From assembly GCF_016405905.1 (NCBI RefSeq), contig NZ_JAEFCB010000023.1, forward strand, positions 1 to 64,000: DNA of 64,000 nucleotides. Reading direction: 5' to 3'. The notes beneath the pieces were generated by a model. The model was not told the DNA's origin. It did not search any database and was given only the letters and a program-made list of their open reading frames with translations. This stretch comes from Variovorax sp. IB41 (GTDB lineage: Bacteria; Pseudomonadota; Gammaproteobacteria; Burkholderiales; Burkholderiaceae_C). Shown here in pieces: positions 16,760-25,850 of the stretch (its first letter is position 1; each line of letters starts with the position of its first letter). The translations under genes were made by a program, and so were the position numbers.

Positions 16760-18772
16760 TCAGCCTTCGAGCACTGGCGCGTCGCCCGACATGCCCAGGC
16801 TCCAGAGCCGCAGCGCCACGTGGATCTCCAGCGCCCGGCTCGCGTTGCCCCAGTGCCCCAGCAGTTCCTCCACGCTCGCCAGGCGCTGGCGCACGGTGTT
16901 GACGTGGATGCCCATGCGCGCGGCGGTCGTCTTCGCGTTCTGGTTGTTGTCGAAATAGGCCAAGAGCGTGGCGGTCAGTTCCGATCCGCGCTTCCTGTCA
17001 TGGCCCATCACGGTGCCGATGGTCGCGTTCAGGAAGGTGTTCAGGCTCGCCTGGTCGTGCGTCTCGAACAGCACGGAGTACAGCGCCATCTCGTTCTGCC
17101 CGACGATGTTGCCGCGCATGCCCAGCCGCCCCAGCACTGACAGCGCGCGCCGCAGCGTCGCGTACAGCGCCGGCATCTCGGCGGGCGTGCGCACCGGCCG
17201 CGACAGCACGCCCCGGTAGGCGTCGCCGAGCTCGCTGCCGGCGAACGCGGTGAACTGGGCCAGCACGTCCTGCGCCTTCGTCGCGCCGCACACGATGACC
17301 AGCACCCCGTCGACCTCGTCCATCACGAGATCGGACAACGGCGCGCCCGCCCGCAGGCGCCGCGCCCAGAAGCCCGGCCGGGGCTGCTCCATCTCGACCA
17401 CCATCAGCGAGATCGGCTGCGACAGGTCGAGGCCGAAGCGCTCGGCGCGGTCCTGCGTCAACGCGGGTTCGTCCTGCCGCGGCGAGATGAGCGTGTGCAG
17501 CAGCGCGGAGACGTCGCGGCTCTTGCTCGCCTCCACGCGTTCCTGCGACAGCAGTACGACGCCGATGACGCTCGAGCTGCGCTCGAAGGTGCGCAGCGAA
17601 ATGTCGCGCAGGTCCTCCTGCCGGAAGAGCAGCACCGCGCCGAGCACGTCGTTGCCGCCGATCACCGCGATCGCGCGGCACAGTTCGCCACCCCGCGTGT
17701 AGGCGACGGCCGAGCGGCCGGCCTGGCGGCTTTCGCGCAGGGCCTGCGCGAGCGCGGCGCTGTGTTCATCGTGCGGCGCGTAGACATCGGCGGCCGTGCC
17801 GGCGTAGCCCGGCGCGGTGGCCCGGCCGATCACTTCGCTGGCTTCGTCGAGCACCAGCACGCTGCCGTTGAGGAGCTGCGCGACCGACTCGCACAGCGCG
17901 CCGAGCGATGCGCCCTTCGCGAGCAGCGAGGTCAGCTGCTCGTGCGCCTCGGCGGCCTCCTGCACGTCGCGCGCATGCCGCTCCAGTTCCGCGCGCGCGA
18001 GGTCCGCGTTCTCCAGCGCCGTCTTCGCTTCCGCGAAGGCCTTGGCGTTGTTGATGGCGACGGCCGCGTGCGTGGCGAGCGTGCAGAGGATCGACACGTT
18101 CAGCGCCGTGTGCGTGCGGTGGTAGCGGTCGGCCACGAAGAGCAGGCCGATCACGTTGTCGTCGCACATGAGCGGCGCGCCGACCAGCGCCGCGACGCCT
18201 TCGTCCCTGAAGGTGTCGTCCAGCGCGGGGTCGTGCGCGAAACGGTTGTCGTGCAGGTAGTCGGGCGTGAAGAAGGGCAGGCGCGTGGACATCACGATGC
18301 CCGCGACGCCCAGGTTCCTGCCGGCCGTCATCTTGCCGGTGCGGTCGGAGATGGCACCGTCGGCCACCACCACCTGGAACTCGCCGCTCGCCGCGTCGTA
18401 GATCGTGAGCCAGCACAGGTGCGCGCCCATCAGCTTGCGCGCGCGGCTCACGATGGCCTTGAGCAGGCCCGCGAGGTCCAGGCGGCTGGAGAGGTCCTGC
18501 GCCGACTCGATCACCGCGAGCATGCCGCGCTCGCGCTGTTCGTGGAGTTCGAGCCGGTTGCGCAGGGCCATCGCCATGCGCACCAGTTCCACCAGGCCCG
18601 ACTTGCGCTGCAGCGCATCGGGCAGCGCCTCGACATGCGCGAGGCACGCGGCGAACTCTTCGGCGGAGGCGTTGCGGTGCAGGAGGCCGATCAGCTCGGG
18701 GGCGATCTCGTCGGCCGTCTGGCCCAGCGACGGGCCGATCGTTCGCTTTCGTTCTGGGGTCGGTGCCGGCAT
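16760..18772 (-). CDS. GAF/PucR-type transcriptional regulator
   Basis: A 670-residue regulator. A GAF domain lies at about 95-245, followed by an Ala/Glu-rich coiled coil (about 250-300), a second GAF-like region (about 300-430), a PucR/CdaR-type middle region, and a C-terminal helix-turn-helix at about 600-650 (FDNNQNAKTTAARMGIHVNT). Proteins of this build activate catabolic operons, often beside branched-chain-type ABC transporters. It sits between the minus-strand NMT1/amidohydrolase operon and the divergent plus-strand SDR-Liv-BKACE operon and may control both (inference). Confidence 0.88.
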   Translation of the reverse strand: MPAPTPERKRTIGPSLGQTADEIAPELIGLLHRNASAEEFAACLAHVEALPDALQRKSGLVELVRMAMALRNRLELHEQRERGMLAVIESAQDLSSRLDLAGLLKAIVSRARKLMGAHLCWLTIYDAASGEFQVVVADGAISDRTGKMTAGRNLGVAGIVMSTRLPFFTPDYLHDNRFAHDPALDDTFRDEGVAALVGAPLMCDDNVIGLLFVADRYHRTHTALNVSILCTLATHAAVAINNAKAFAEAKTALENADLARAELERHARDVQEAAEAHEQLTSLLAKGASLGALCESVAQLLNGSVLVLDEASEVIGRATAPGYAGTAADVYAPHDEHSAALAQALRESRQAGRSAVAYTRGGELCRAIAVIGGNDVLGAVLLFRQEDLRDISLRTFERSSSVIGVVLLSQERVEASKSRDVSALLHTLISPRQDEPALTQDRAERFGLDLSQPISLMVVEMEQPRPGFWARRLRAGAPLSDLVMDEVDGVLVIVCGATKAQDVLAQFTAFAGSELGDAYRGVLSRPVRTPAEMPALYATLRRALSVLGRLGMRGNIVGQNEMALYSVLFETHDQASLNTFLNATIGTVMGHDRKRGSELTATLLAYFDNNQNAKTTAARMGIHVNTVRQRLASVEELLGHWGNASRALEIHVALRLWSLGMSGDAPVLEG

Positions 18773-18878
18773 AGGGCGCGAAGGCTAGCAGAACGATGCG
18801 CGCATGGGCATGGGCCCAGGCCCTAGTTCCCGCGCGTGCGCGCCGCGCGCGCCATGGATCACATCGCGCGGGGCCCGG

Positions 18879-18897
18879 ATGTGTGTCTGCCGCACAT
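18879..18897. promoter_or_regulatory. Imperfect inverted repeat in the PucR/SDR divergent promoter region
   Basis: ATGTGTG (18879-18885) and CGCACAT (18891-18897) form 7-bp arms with one mismatch, about 70 bases before the SDR start and 107 bases from the regulator start. It is a candidate regulator site; nothing else in this 195-base gap stands out. Confidence 0.35.
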
Positions 18898-18967
18898 AGG
18901 TTTGCGCGGGCGCCTTCCGGACACTTGCCGTGCTGCACCGTTCACGAGACATCACGACAAGACAACC

Positions 18968-19759
18968 ATGAGCATCATCGATTCACTCCGGCCCGCGCCC
19001 GGCCTGCGTGTCCTGGTCACCGCGGGCGGCGCCGGCATCGGTGCCGCGGTGGCGCGCGCATTCCGCGAGACGGGCGCGCGCGTGCATGTCTGCGACATCG
19101 ACCGCGGCGCGCTCGACCGCCTGGCCGACGAAGCGCCCGAGATCACCTCGAGCATGGCCGACGCCTCGGTGCCCGAAGACGTCGACCTCGTCTTCGACGA
19201 CGTGCAGGGCGCGCTCGGCGGGCTGGACGTGCTGGTGAGCAACGTCGGCATCGCGGGGCCGACCGGCGCGATCCAGGACCTGAACCGCGGCGACTGGGAG
19301 CGCACGGTGTCCGTGAACCTCAACAGCCAGTTCTATTTCGCGCAGCGCGCGGTGCCCCTGCTGCGGCAGTCCACGCAGAGCCCGTGCCTCATCGCGATGA
19401 GCTCGGTCGCGGGGCGGCTGGGCTATGCATTCCGCACGCCGTATGCCGCGACCAAGTGGGCCATCGTCGGCCTCATGAAGTCGCTGGCGATCGAGCTCGG
19501 CCCGCACGGCGTGCGGGTGAACGCGATCCTTCCGGGCACGGTCGAGGGCGAGCGCATGAACAGCGTGATCGGCGCGCGCGCGGCCACCGCGGGCGTGTCG
19601 GTGGACGCGATGCGCGCGGAGTACCTGCGGAAGATCTCGCTGCGCCGCATGGTCACGCTGGACGACGTGGCGGCCATGACGCTCTTTCTCTGCTCGCCCG
19701 CGGCACGCAACGTGACCGGCCAGGCGATCAGCGTCGACGGGAACATGGAATACCTCTAG
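18968..19759 (+). CDS. SDR family oxidoreductase
   Basis: A 263-residue classical short-chain dehydrogenase. The cofactor loop is TAGGAGIGAAVA near residue 17-28; the usual NNAG is replaced by SNVG near 92; the catalytic Ser is in MSSVAGRLG and Tyr/Lys in YAATK. The PGTVEGERM and C-terminal DGNMEYL segments are typical. The start at 18968 fits the fold; an in-frame start further upstream would add a poorly conserved tail. It is the first gene of the plus-strand operon with the branched-chain-type ABC transporter. The substrate is probably a hydroxy or keto intermediate of the imported compound. Confidence 0.88.
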   Translation: MSIIDSLRPAPGLRVLVTAGGAGIGAAVARAFRETGARVHVCDIDRGALDRLADEAPEITSSMADASVPEDVDLVFDDVQGALGGLDVLVSNVGIAGPTGAIQDLNRGDWERTVSVNLNSQFYFAQRAVPLLRQSTQSPCLIAMSSVAGRLGYAFRTPYAATKWAIVGLMKSLAIELGPHGVRVNAILPGTVEGERMNSVIGARAATAGVSVDAMRAEYLRKISLRRMVTLDDVAAMTLFLCSPAARNVTGQAISVDGNMEYL

Positions 19760-19821
19760 CGCCCGCGCGGCCGCCGCGCCCCTTTTCTCGATTTCCTTTC
19801 ATAAAAAGCATGGAGACATCA

Positions 19822-21075
19822 ATGCACAAGTTCAACGCACTCGCCTTCGCCCTCGTTCCCGCGGTGGGCCTTCTCTGCGGCGCCGCATCGACCGCATCCG
19901 CCGCGCCGGTCAAGATCGGCGTGCTCGAAACGCTCTCGGGTCCGCAGGCCTCGTCGGGCCAGGCGTACCGCGCAGCCGTTCGCTACGCGATCGACCAGAT
20001 CAACGCCGCGGGCGGCTGGAACGGCGAGCCCGTGCAGCTGATGGAGTACGACAACCAGGGCGGTCCCGCGGGCGCGGCCGACAAGCTGAAGGCCGCCGCA
20101 GCGGACGGCGTGCAGCTGATCGTGCAGGGCGCCTCGTCGGCCATCGGCGGGCAGATCACCGAGGACATCCGCAAGTACAACCTGCGCAATCCCGGCAAGG
20201 AAATGGTCTACCTCAACGTCGGTGCCGAGGCGCTAGAGCTCACCGGCGAGAAGTGCAACTTCCACCACTTCCGCTTCGGCGGCGATCCGCAGGTGCGCAC
20301 CAAGGCGCTCGTGAGCGCCATGAAGCAGGCCAACGCGCTGGGCACCAAGGTTTATTCGATCAACCAGAACTACTCCTGGGGCCAGGACATGGAGAAGGCC
20401 ATCGCCGACAACGCGGCGGCGGGCGGCTACCAGGTGGTCGAGAAGACGCTGCACGACGTGAACAAGGTGCAGGACTTCGCGCCCTATGTTGCGAAGATCG
20501 CCGCCTCCAAGGCCGACTCGGTGCTCACGGGCAACTGGTCCAACGACCTGCTGCTGCTGATGAAGGCCTCGAAGTCGGCGGGCCTGAAGGCGCGCTTCGG
20601 CACGGTCTACCTCGACCAGCCGGGCAACCTCGCCAACGCCGGCGACCTGGCCGTCGGGCACTTCGTGGTGCAGACCTTCAACCCCGAAGCGGGCGGTGCC
20701 GAAGGCGAACGCTTCGTGAACGACTACAAGGCCAAGACCGGCCACGTGCCCGTCTTCATCGAGCCGCAGACCGTCTTCGGCATGGCCATGGTGGCCGATG
20801 CATTGAAGCGCACCAAGCCCGAAGGCGGCGCGCTCAACGTGAACGCATTCGCCAAGGCGCTGGAGGCCACCACCATCAAGACCCCGATGGGCGACATGAG
20901 CATGCGCGCGGCGGACCACCAGGCGCAGTTGCCGATGGTGGTGTCCACGGTCACCAAGGATGCGAAGTTCAAGGTGGACGACACCGACATGGGCTTCAAG
21001 CCGGTCAAGCGCTTCTCTGCGCAGGAAGCCTCGACGCCCGCGCAGGCCAGCTGCGCGATGAAGCGGCCCGGCTGA
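19822..21075 (+). CDS. Branched-chain-type ABC transporter substrate-binding protein
   Basis: A 417-residue periplasmic binding protein of the LivK/Peripla_BP_6 type. The start at 19822 has GGAGA seven bases upstream and a standard signal peptide ending ASAAPVKIG. The mature protein begins with KIGVLETLSGPQASSGQAYR and includes DNQGGPAGAADKLKAA. It is the receptor for the permeases and ATPases that follow. Members of this group import aliphatic amides, aromatic acids and amino acids, so leucine specificity should not be assumed. Confidence 0.93.
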   Translation: MHKFNALAFALVPAVGLLCGAASTASAAPVKIGVLETLSGPQASSGQAYRAAVRYAIDQINAAGGWNGEPVQLMEYDNQGGPAGAADKLKAAAADGVQLIVQGASSAIGGQITEDIRKYNLRNPGKEMVYLNVGAEALELTGEKCNFHHFRFGGDPQVRTKALVSAMKQANALGTKVYSINQNYSWGQDMEKAIADNAAAGGYQVVEKTLHDVNKVQDFAPYVAKIAASKADSVLTGNWSNDLLLLMKASKSAGLKARFGTVYLDQPGNLANAGDLAVGHFVVQTFNPEAGGAEGERFVNDYKAKTGHVPVFIEPQTVFGMAMVADALKRTKPEGGALNVNAFAKALEATTIKTPMGDMSMRAADHQAQLPMVVSTVTKDAKFKVDDTDMGFKPVKRFSAQEASTPAQASCAMKRPG

Positions 21076-21106
21076 GCCCCGCGCCCCGCTGAACTTCAAC
21101 TAGCCG

Positions 21107-21126
21107 GCGGGACGCGAGCGTCCCGC
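21107..21126 (+). repeat. Intercistronic hairpin between binding-protein and permease genes
   Basis: GCGGGACGC (21107-21115) and GCGTCCCGC (21118-21126) form a perfect 9-bp stem between the two genes, without a U-run. Such hairpins after binding-protein genes commonly protect the upstream mRNA and lower permease expression; that role is inferred. Confidence 0.65.
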
Positions 21127-21156
21127 GCGGCGCAGCCTCGGCTGCCGAAAAAACCT

Positions 21157-22098
21157 ATGGACCAGACCATCGTTTCCCTCATGAACGGCGTCATCTACGG
21201 CCTCCTGCTGTTCATGGTGTCCGCCGGGCTCACGCTCATCTTCGGAATGATGGGCGTGCTCAACTTCGCGCACGCCTCGTTCTACATGCTCGGCGCGTAC
21301 TTCGCGTACACGCTGCAGGGCGCGATCGGCTTCTGGCTCGCGCTGGTCGTCTCGCCGATTCTCGTGGGGCTGGTGGGCGTGGTGGTCGAGCGCTTTTTCC
21401 TTCGGCGGGTGCACCACCACGGGCATGCGCATGAGCTCCTGCTGACCTTCGGCCTCTCGTTCATCGTGGCCGAATCGATCAAGCTCTTCTTCGGCAACTT
21501 CCCGGTCGACTACCGGATTCCCGCGGCGCTCGACGTCTCGGCCTTCACCGTCGGCGGCGCGCAGTACCCGGTGTACCGCCTCCTGATGGGCGGCGTGGCC
21601 ATCGCGATGTTCGTGGTCATCTACCTGCTGCTCACGCGCACGCGCGTGGGCATCGTGGTGCGCTCGGCCATCTACAAGCCGCGCATGGCGGAGGCGCTGG
21701 GCCACAACGTACCGCTGGTGTTCATGGGCGTCTTCGGCGTGGGCGCGGCGCTCGCGGGCCTGGCCGGCGCGGTGGCCGGCGCGTTCTACACGACGAACCC
21801 GAACATGGCGCTCGAACTGGGCGTGATGGTGTTCGTGGTGGTCGTGGTCGGCGGGCTGGGCTCGCTCGGCGGGGCGATGCTTGCATCGCTGCTGATCGGC
21901 GTCGTCACCTCATTGGCGGTCGGCGTGGACCGCAGCCTTGCCGACCTCTTTGCGCTCTTCGGCGCCGGCGAATGGGCCACGAGCGTCGGCGGCCTCATGA
22001 CGCTGAAAGTCTCCAGCCTGTCCGCGACCATCCCCTTCGCGTTGATGCTGCTGATCCTGCTCGTGCGGCCCAGCGGCCTCATGGGCGAGAAGGCGTGA
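21157..22098 (+). CDS. Branched-chain-type ABC transporter permease (LivH-like)
   Basis: A 313-residue inner-membrane protein with about eight hydrophobic segments, beginning MDQTIVSLMNGVIYGLLLFM, with the family segments FGMMGVLNFAHASFYMLGAY and GGLGSLGGAMLASLLIGV. It forms the translocation channel with the LivM-like protein encoded four bases downstream. Confidence 0.95.
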   Translation: MDQTIVSLMNGVIYGLLLFMVSAGLTLIFGMMGVLNFAHASFYMLGAYFAYTLQGAIGFWLALVVSPILVGLVGVVVERFFLRRVHHHGHAHELLLTFGLSFIVAESIKLFFGNFPVDYRIPAALDVSAFTVGGAQYPVYRLLMGGVAIAMFVVIYLLLTRTRVGIVVRSAIYKPRMAEALGHNVPLVFMGVFGVGAALAGLAGAVAGAFYTTNPNMALELGVMVFVVVVVGGLGSLGGAMLASLLIGVVTSLAVGVDRSLADLFALFGAGEWATSVGGLMTLKVSSLSATIPFALMLLILLVRPSGLMGEKA

Positions 22099-22102
22099 TG
22101 CG

Positions 22103-23347
22103 ATGAAGACCGGTCTTCTCCTCGTCCTCGCAGGCGTCGCGGCGCTTGTCGCGCTGCCGTTCCTGCTCTCGCAGGGGCTGCTGAACGCGGCCATCCAGAT
22201 GCTCATCGCCGCGCTGTTCGCGAGCGCCTACAACCTGCTGTGCGGGCAGGCCGGCATGCTGTCCTTCGGGCACGCGGCGTACTTCGGCGTCGGTGCGTTC
22301 GGCACGGTGCACGCGATGAACGCCATCGGCGGCGCGGGGCTCCTGCCCACGCCCCTGATGCCGCTCGCGGGCGCCGCGTGCGGCCTGGTCTTCGGCGGCA
22401 TCGCGGGCTGGTTCGCAACCAAGCGCACCGGCACCTACTTCGCGATGATCACGCTCGCGATCGCCGAGCTCGTGCACTCGCTCGCGCCGCACCTGAAGGG
22501 CCTCTTCGGCGGCGAGGCCGGCGTGTCCACCATGCGCATGCCCGCGTGGGGCCTGGATTTCGGATCGACCACGCAGGTGTACTACCTCACGCTCGCGTGG
22601 GTGCTGCTGTCGGTGCTGCTGCTGTACCTGTTCACGCGCACGCCGATGGGGCGGCTGGCCTATGGCCTGCGCGAAAACAGCCACCGGCTGCGGTTCCTCG
22701 GCTACAACGTGCACGGCCTGGGCATGCTGGTGTTCGCGATCTCGGCGATGTTCTCGGGCATCGCGGGCGGCCTGCAGGTGGTGTCCAACGAATCGGCGAA
22801 CTACGTGGTGTTCGATCCGGCGCTCTCGGCCGCGGTCGTGCTCAACACCTACATCGGCGGCGTGAAGGTGTTCCTCGGCCCCGCGTTCGGCGCGGCGCTC
22901 ATGACCTTCTTCGGCTACGCCGTGTCGGACCTCACGCAGTCGTGGCTGCTCTACCAGGGCATCCTGTTCGTGCTCGTGATGATGTTCATGCCCTCGGGGC
23001 TCGCGGGCCTCATCGGCACCACGGGCCGCCTGCGCCAGCGCATCGGCGTGGCGCAGCTGGTGCCGCTCGTGCTGCTGTCGATCGCCGCCGCGGTGCTCTT
23101 GAGCATGGGCGGCGCATTCGCGGTCGAGATGCTGCAGCGCGTCTTCTCGCAGGACTACCGCGCGATGGCGAAACTTGCCGCAGGCGGCGCGTGGCCGCCG
23201 GTCACGCTGCTCGCGCGCACCTGGTCGCCGACCGCGGTGGTCACGTGGGCAGTGCCCGTGCTGCTGATCGGCGCAGGCGCGCTGCTCGCATGGTTCGGCC
23301 AGCGAAAGCTCAGGCACGCCACCGAGCGCGCGGGAGGTGCCGCATGA
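22103..23347 (+). CDS. Branched-chain-type ABC transporter permease (LivM-like) with C-terminal extension
   Basis: A 414-residue permease partner. The core (about residues 1-300) has the LivM features NLLCGQAGMLSFGHAAYFGVGA and GLQVVSNESANYVVF. At 414 residues it is longer than typical LivM proteins: after the usual end (GLAGLIGTTGRLRQR) there are about 100 more residues with two extra hydrophobic segments (near 315-335 and 375-400) and a basic tail. It overlaps the LivG-like gene by four bases. Confidence 0.92.
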   Translation: MKTGLLLVLAGVAALVALPFLLSQGLLNAAIQMLIAALFASAYNLLCGQAGMLSFGHAAYFGVGAFGTVHAMNAIGGAGLLPTPLMPLAGAACGLVFGGIAGWFATKRTGTYFAMITLAIAELVHSLAPHLKGLFGGEAGVSTMRMPAWGLDFGSTTQVYYLTLAWVLLSVLLLYLFTRTPMGRLAYGLRENSHRLRFLGYNVHGLGMLVFAISAMFSGIAGGLQVVSNESANYVVFDPALSAAVVLNTYIGGVKVFLGPAFGAALMTFFGYAVSDLTQSWLLYQGILFVLVMMFMPSGLAGLIGTTGRLRQRIGVAQLVPLVLLSIAAAVLLSMGGAFAVEMLQRVFSQDYRAMAKLAAGGAWPPVTLLARTWSPTAVVTWAVPVLLIGAGALLAWFGQRKLRHATERAGGAA

Positions 23348-24099
23348 GCGAGCCCATCCTCAGCATCCGGGGCCTGCGCAAGGCGTTCGGCCCGACGGAA
23401 ATCATGCGCGGCGTGGACCTCGACCTGCACGGCGCCGAGCGGCATGCGCTCATCGGCCCCAACGGCGCGGGCAAGTCCACGCTCTTTCATCTGATCTCGG
23501 GCCACCTCGCGCCGAGCGCCGGCACGATCCATTTCGACGGCCATTCGATCGGCGGCCGCACGCCGCAGGCCATCAACCGGCTGGGGCTCGCGCGCTCGTT
23601 CCAGATCACCAACATCTTCCCGAAGCTCAGCGTGTTCGAGAACGTCCGGCTCGCGGTGATGCGCCCGCACGGGCTCGCGTACGCGTTCTGGAAATTCATC
23701 GACAGCGACCGGCGCGTGCGCGAGGAGACCTACCGGCTGCTGGAGCTGGTGCGGCTCGCGGCCCGCGCGGACGCGATCGCGGGGGAGATGGCGTACTCCG
23801 AACAGCGCTCGCTCGAGATCGCGATGACGCTCGCCTCCGACCCGAAGGTGATCCTGCTGGACGAGCCGATGGCAGGCATGTCGAACGAGGAAACGCACTA
23901 CACCGCCGAGCTGATCCTCGAAGTGACCAAGGGCCGCGCGCTGATGCTCGTGGAGCACGACATGGACGTGGTGTTCTCGCTCAGCGACCGCATCAGCGTG
24001 CTGGTCTACGGCCAGGTGATCGCGACCGGAACCCCCGGCGAGATCCGCGCCAACGCGAGCGTGAAGGAAGCCTACCTGGGCGAGGAGGTGGCCGCATGA
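23344..24099 (+). CDS. Branched-chain-type ABC transporter ATPase (LivG-like)
   Basis: A 251-residue ATPase with intact Walker A (GPNGAGKST at 38-46, Lys44), Q-loop (FQITNIF), Walker B VILLDEPMAGMS and switch His (VEHDMD). The ABC signature is degenerate: residues 151-154 read YSEQ where LSGGQ or LivG's YGQQ is usual. It overlaps LivM and LivF by four bases each. The altered signature faces the ATP bound to LivF in the heterodimer. Confidence 0.94.
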   Translation: MSEPILSIRGLRKAFGPTEIMRGVDLDLHGAERHALIGPNGAGKSTLFHLISGHLAPSAGTIHFDGHSIGGRTPQAINRLGLARSFQITNIFPKLSVFENVRLAVMRPHGLAYAFWKFIDSDRRVREETYRLLELVRLAARADAIAGEMAYSEQRSLEIAMTLASDPKVILLDEPMAGMSNEETHYTAELILEVTKGRALMLVEHDMDVVFSLSDRISVLVYGQVIATGTPGEIRANASVKEAYLGEEVAA

Positions 24100-24818
24100 G
24101 CGCCGCGACCGAAACGCTGCTGCACGTGCAAGACCTGCACGCGCACTACGGCAAGAGCCACATCCTGCACGGCGTGAACCTGCAGGTGGCGCGCAACGAA
24201 GTCGTGAGCCTCCTGGGCCGCAACGGCTCGGGGCGCTCGACCACCATGAAGGCGGTCATGGGACTGGTCACGCCGACCTCCGGCCGCATCCGGCTGCAAG
24301 GCCGCGAGCTCGCGGGCGCGCGGCCCTACGCGATCTGCCGCGCGGGCATCGGCTACGTGCCCGAGGAGCGCGAGGTGTTCGCCAACCTCACCGTCGACGA
24401 GAACCTGCGCATGGGCGAGCAGACGCCGGTCGCCGGCGCGCACCGCTGGCGCATCGAGGAAATGTTCGACTACTTCCCGCGCCTGAAGGAGCGCCGCAAC
24501 ACCAAGGCCGGCAGCATGTCCGGCGGCGAGCAGCAGATGCTCACGATGTGCCGCTCGCTCTTGGGCAATCCGCTGGTGCTGCTGATCGACGAGCCCACCG
24601 AGGGCCTCGCGCCCAAGATCGTCGCGCAGGTGGCCGAGTGCATCCGCGACATGCACCGAAAGGGCGTCTCGGTCGTGCTGGTCGAGCAGAAGCTGGCCAT
24701 TGCGCTGAAGGTCTCCACGCGCGTGTGCGTGATGGGGCACGGGCGCATCGTCTTCGAGGGCACGCCGCAGGAACTGGCGGCCAACGAGAAGCTCGTGGCC
24801 GAGTGGCTCGCGGTCTGA
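24096..24818 (+). CDS. Branched-chain-type ABC transporter ATPase (LivF-like)
   Basis: A 240-residue ATPase. The signature (SMSGGEQQM) and Walker B (LLIDEPTEG, Asp165 and Glu166) are normal. The Walker A loop reads GRNGSGRST (41-49), with Arg47 in place of the nucleotide-binding Lys, and the switch position is Gln198 (VEQK), as is common in LivF proteins. Together with the altered LivG signature this concentrates the changes in one composite ATP site. It ends the transporter part of the operon; the BKACE gene follows 41 bases later. Confidence 0.94.
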   Translation: MSAATETLLHVQDLHAHYGKSHILHGVNLQVARNEVVSLLGRNGSGRSTTMKAVMGLVTPTSGRIRLQGRELAGARPYAICRAGIGYVPEEREVFANLTVDENLRMGEQTPVAGAHRWRIEEMFDYFPRLKERRNTKAGSMSGGEQQMLTMCRSLLGNPLVLLIDEPTEGLAPKIVAQVAECIRDMHRKGVSVVLVEQKLAIALKVSTRVCVMGHGRIVFEGTPQELAANEKLVAEWLAV

Positions 24819-24859
24819 CCCTTCTCCCTTTTTTCTCATTCACCGCTGCGAGTCCCGAC

Positions 24860-25807
24860 ATGGCAACCACAACCACCCAAGACAAGGTCATCATTTCCTG
24901 CGCGGTCACCGGCTCGGTCCACACGCCGACGATGTCCGAGCACCTGGCGCTCACGCCCGACCAGATCGCCGAGCAGGCCATCGAAGCGGCGGAGGCGGGC
25001 GCCGCCATCCTGCACCTGCATGCGCGCGACCCGAAGGACGGCCGGCCCTCGGCCGATCCGAAGATCTTCGATGCCTTCGTGCCGCGCATCCGCGACGCCA
25101 CCGACGCGGTCATCAACATCACCACCGGCGGCAGCACGCGCATGACGCTGGAGGAGCGCCTGGCCTATCCGCTGCAGGCCAAGCCCGAGATGTGCTCGCT
25201 GAACATGGGCTCGATGAACTTCTCGATCCACCCGGCCGCGCGGCGCATCGCCGAGTGGAAGCACGAGTGGGAGAAGCCCTACGTCGAAGGCATGGAGGAC
25301 CTGATCTTTCGCAACACCTTCCGCGACATCAAGCACATCCTGAAGGTGCTGGGCGAGGACTGCGGCACGCGCTTCGAGTTCGAGTGCTACGACGTGGGGC
25401 ACCTCTACAACCTCGCGCACTTCGTGGACGAAGGGCTCATCAAGGGGCCGCTCTTCATCCAGAGCATCTACGGCATCCTGGGCGGCCTCGGGCCGGACCC
25501 GGAGAACCTCGTGGTGATGCGCACCACGGCCGACCGGCTCTTCGGGCGCGACGGCTACCGCTTCTCGATCCTCGGCGCGGGCCGGCACCAGATGCCGCTC
25601 CTGACGATGGGCGCGGTGATGGGCGGCAACGTGCGCGTGGGCCTGGAAGACAGCCTCTATCTGGCCAAGGGCCAGCTCGCGAAGTCGTGCGCCGAGCAGG
25701 TGCGAAAGATCCGCCGGATTCTCGAAGAGCTGTCGCTCGAGATCGCCACGCCCGACGAGGCGCGCGCGATGCTGGGGCTGAAGGGCCGGGACGCGGTCGC
25801 GTTCTGA
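24860..25807 (+). CDS. 3-keto-5-aminohexanoate cleavage family protein (BKACE)
   Basis: A 315-residue member of the beta-keto acid cleavage enzyme family, which condenses a beta-keto acid with acetyl-CoA to give acetoacetate and a new CoA ester. The zinc-site HLHARDP motif is near residues 54-60, the beta-barrel strands are recognisable (NITTGGST, FECYDVGH), and the late segment SILGAGRHQMPL precedes the C-terminal EIATPDEARAMLGL helix that is typical. The substrate differs widely among members (keto-adipate, carnitine-derived, amino-keto acids). Co-transcription with an ABC importer and two SDRs suggests it cleaves a keto acid derived from the imported compound. Confidence 0.9.
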   Translation: MATTTTQDKVIISCAVTGSVHTPTMSEHLALTPDQIAEQAIEAAEAGAAILHLHARDPKDGRPSADPKIFDAFVPRIRDATDAVINITTGGSTRMTLEERLAYPLQAKPEMCSLNMGSMNFSIHPAARRIAEWKHEWEKPYVEGMEDLIFRNTFRDIKHILKVLGEDCGTRFEFECYDVGHLYNLAHFVDEGLIKGPLFIQSIYGILGGLGPDPENLVVMRTTADRLFGRDGYRFSILGAGRHQMPLLTMGAVMGGNVRVGLEDSLYLAKGQLAKSCAEQVRKIRRILEELSLEIATPDEARAMLGLKGRDAVAF

Positions 25808-25850
25808 ACGTCCGGCCCAGGCAAGCCATTCATATCAATCAGGAGTAGCA

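Noticed and set aside
18796..19821. N-terminal fusion of the Liv-type receptor with upstream sequence in the same frame
   Set aside because: The frame is open only because it lies opposite or out of frame with the SDR gene; a signal peptide and ribosome site mark the start at 19822.
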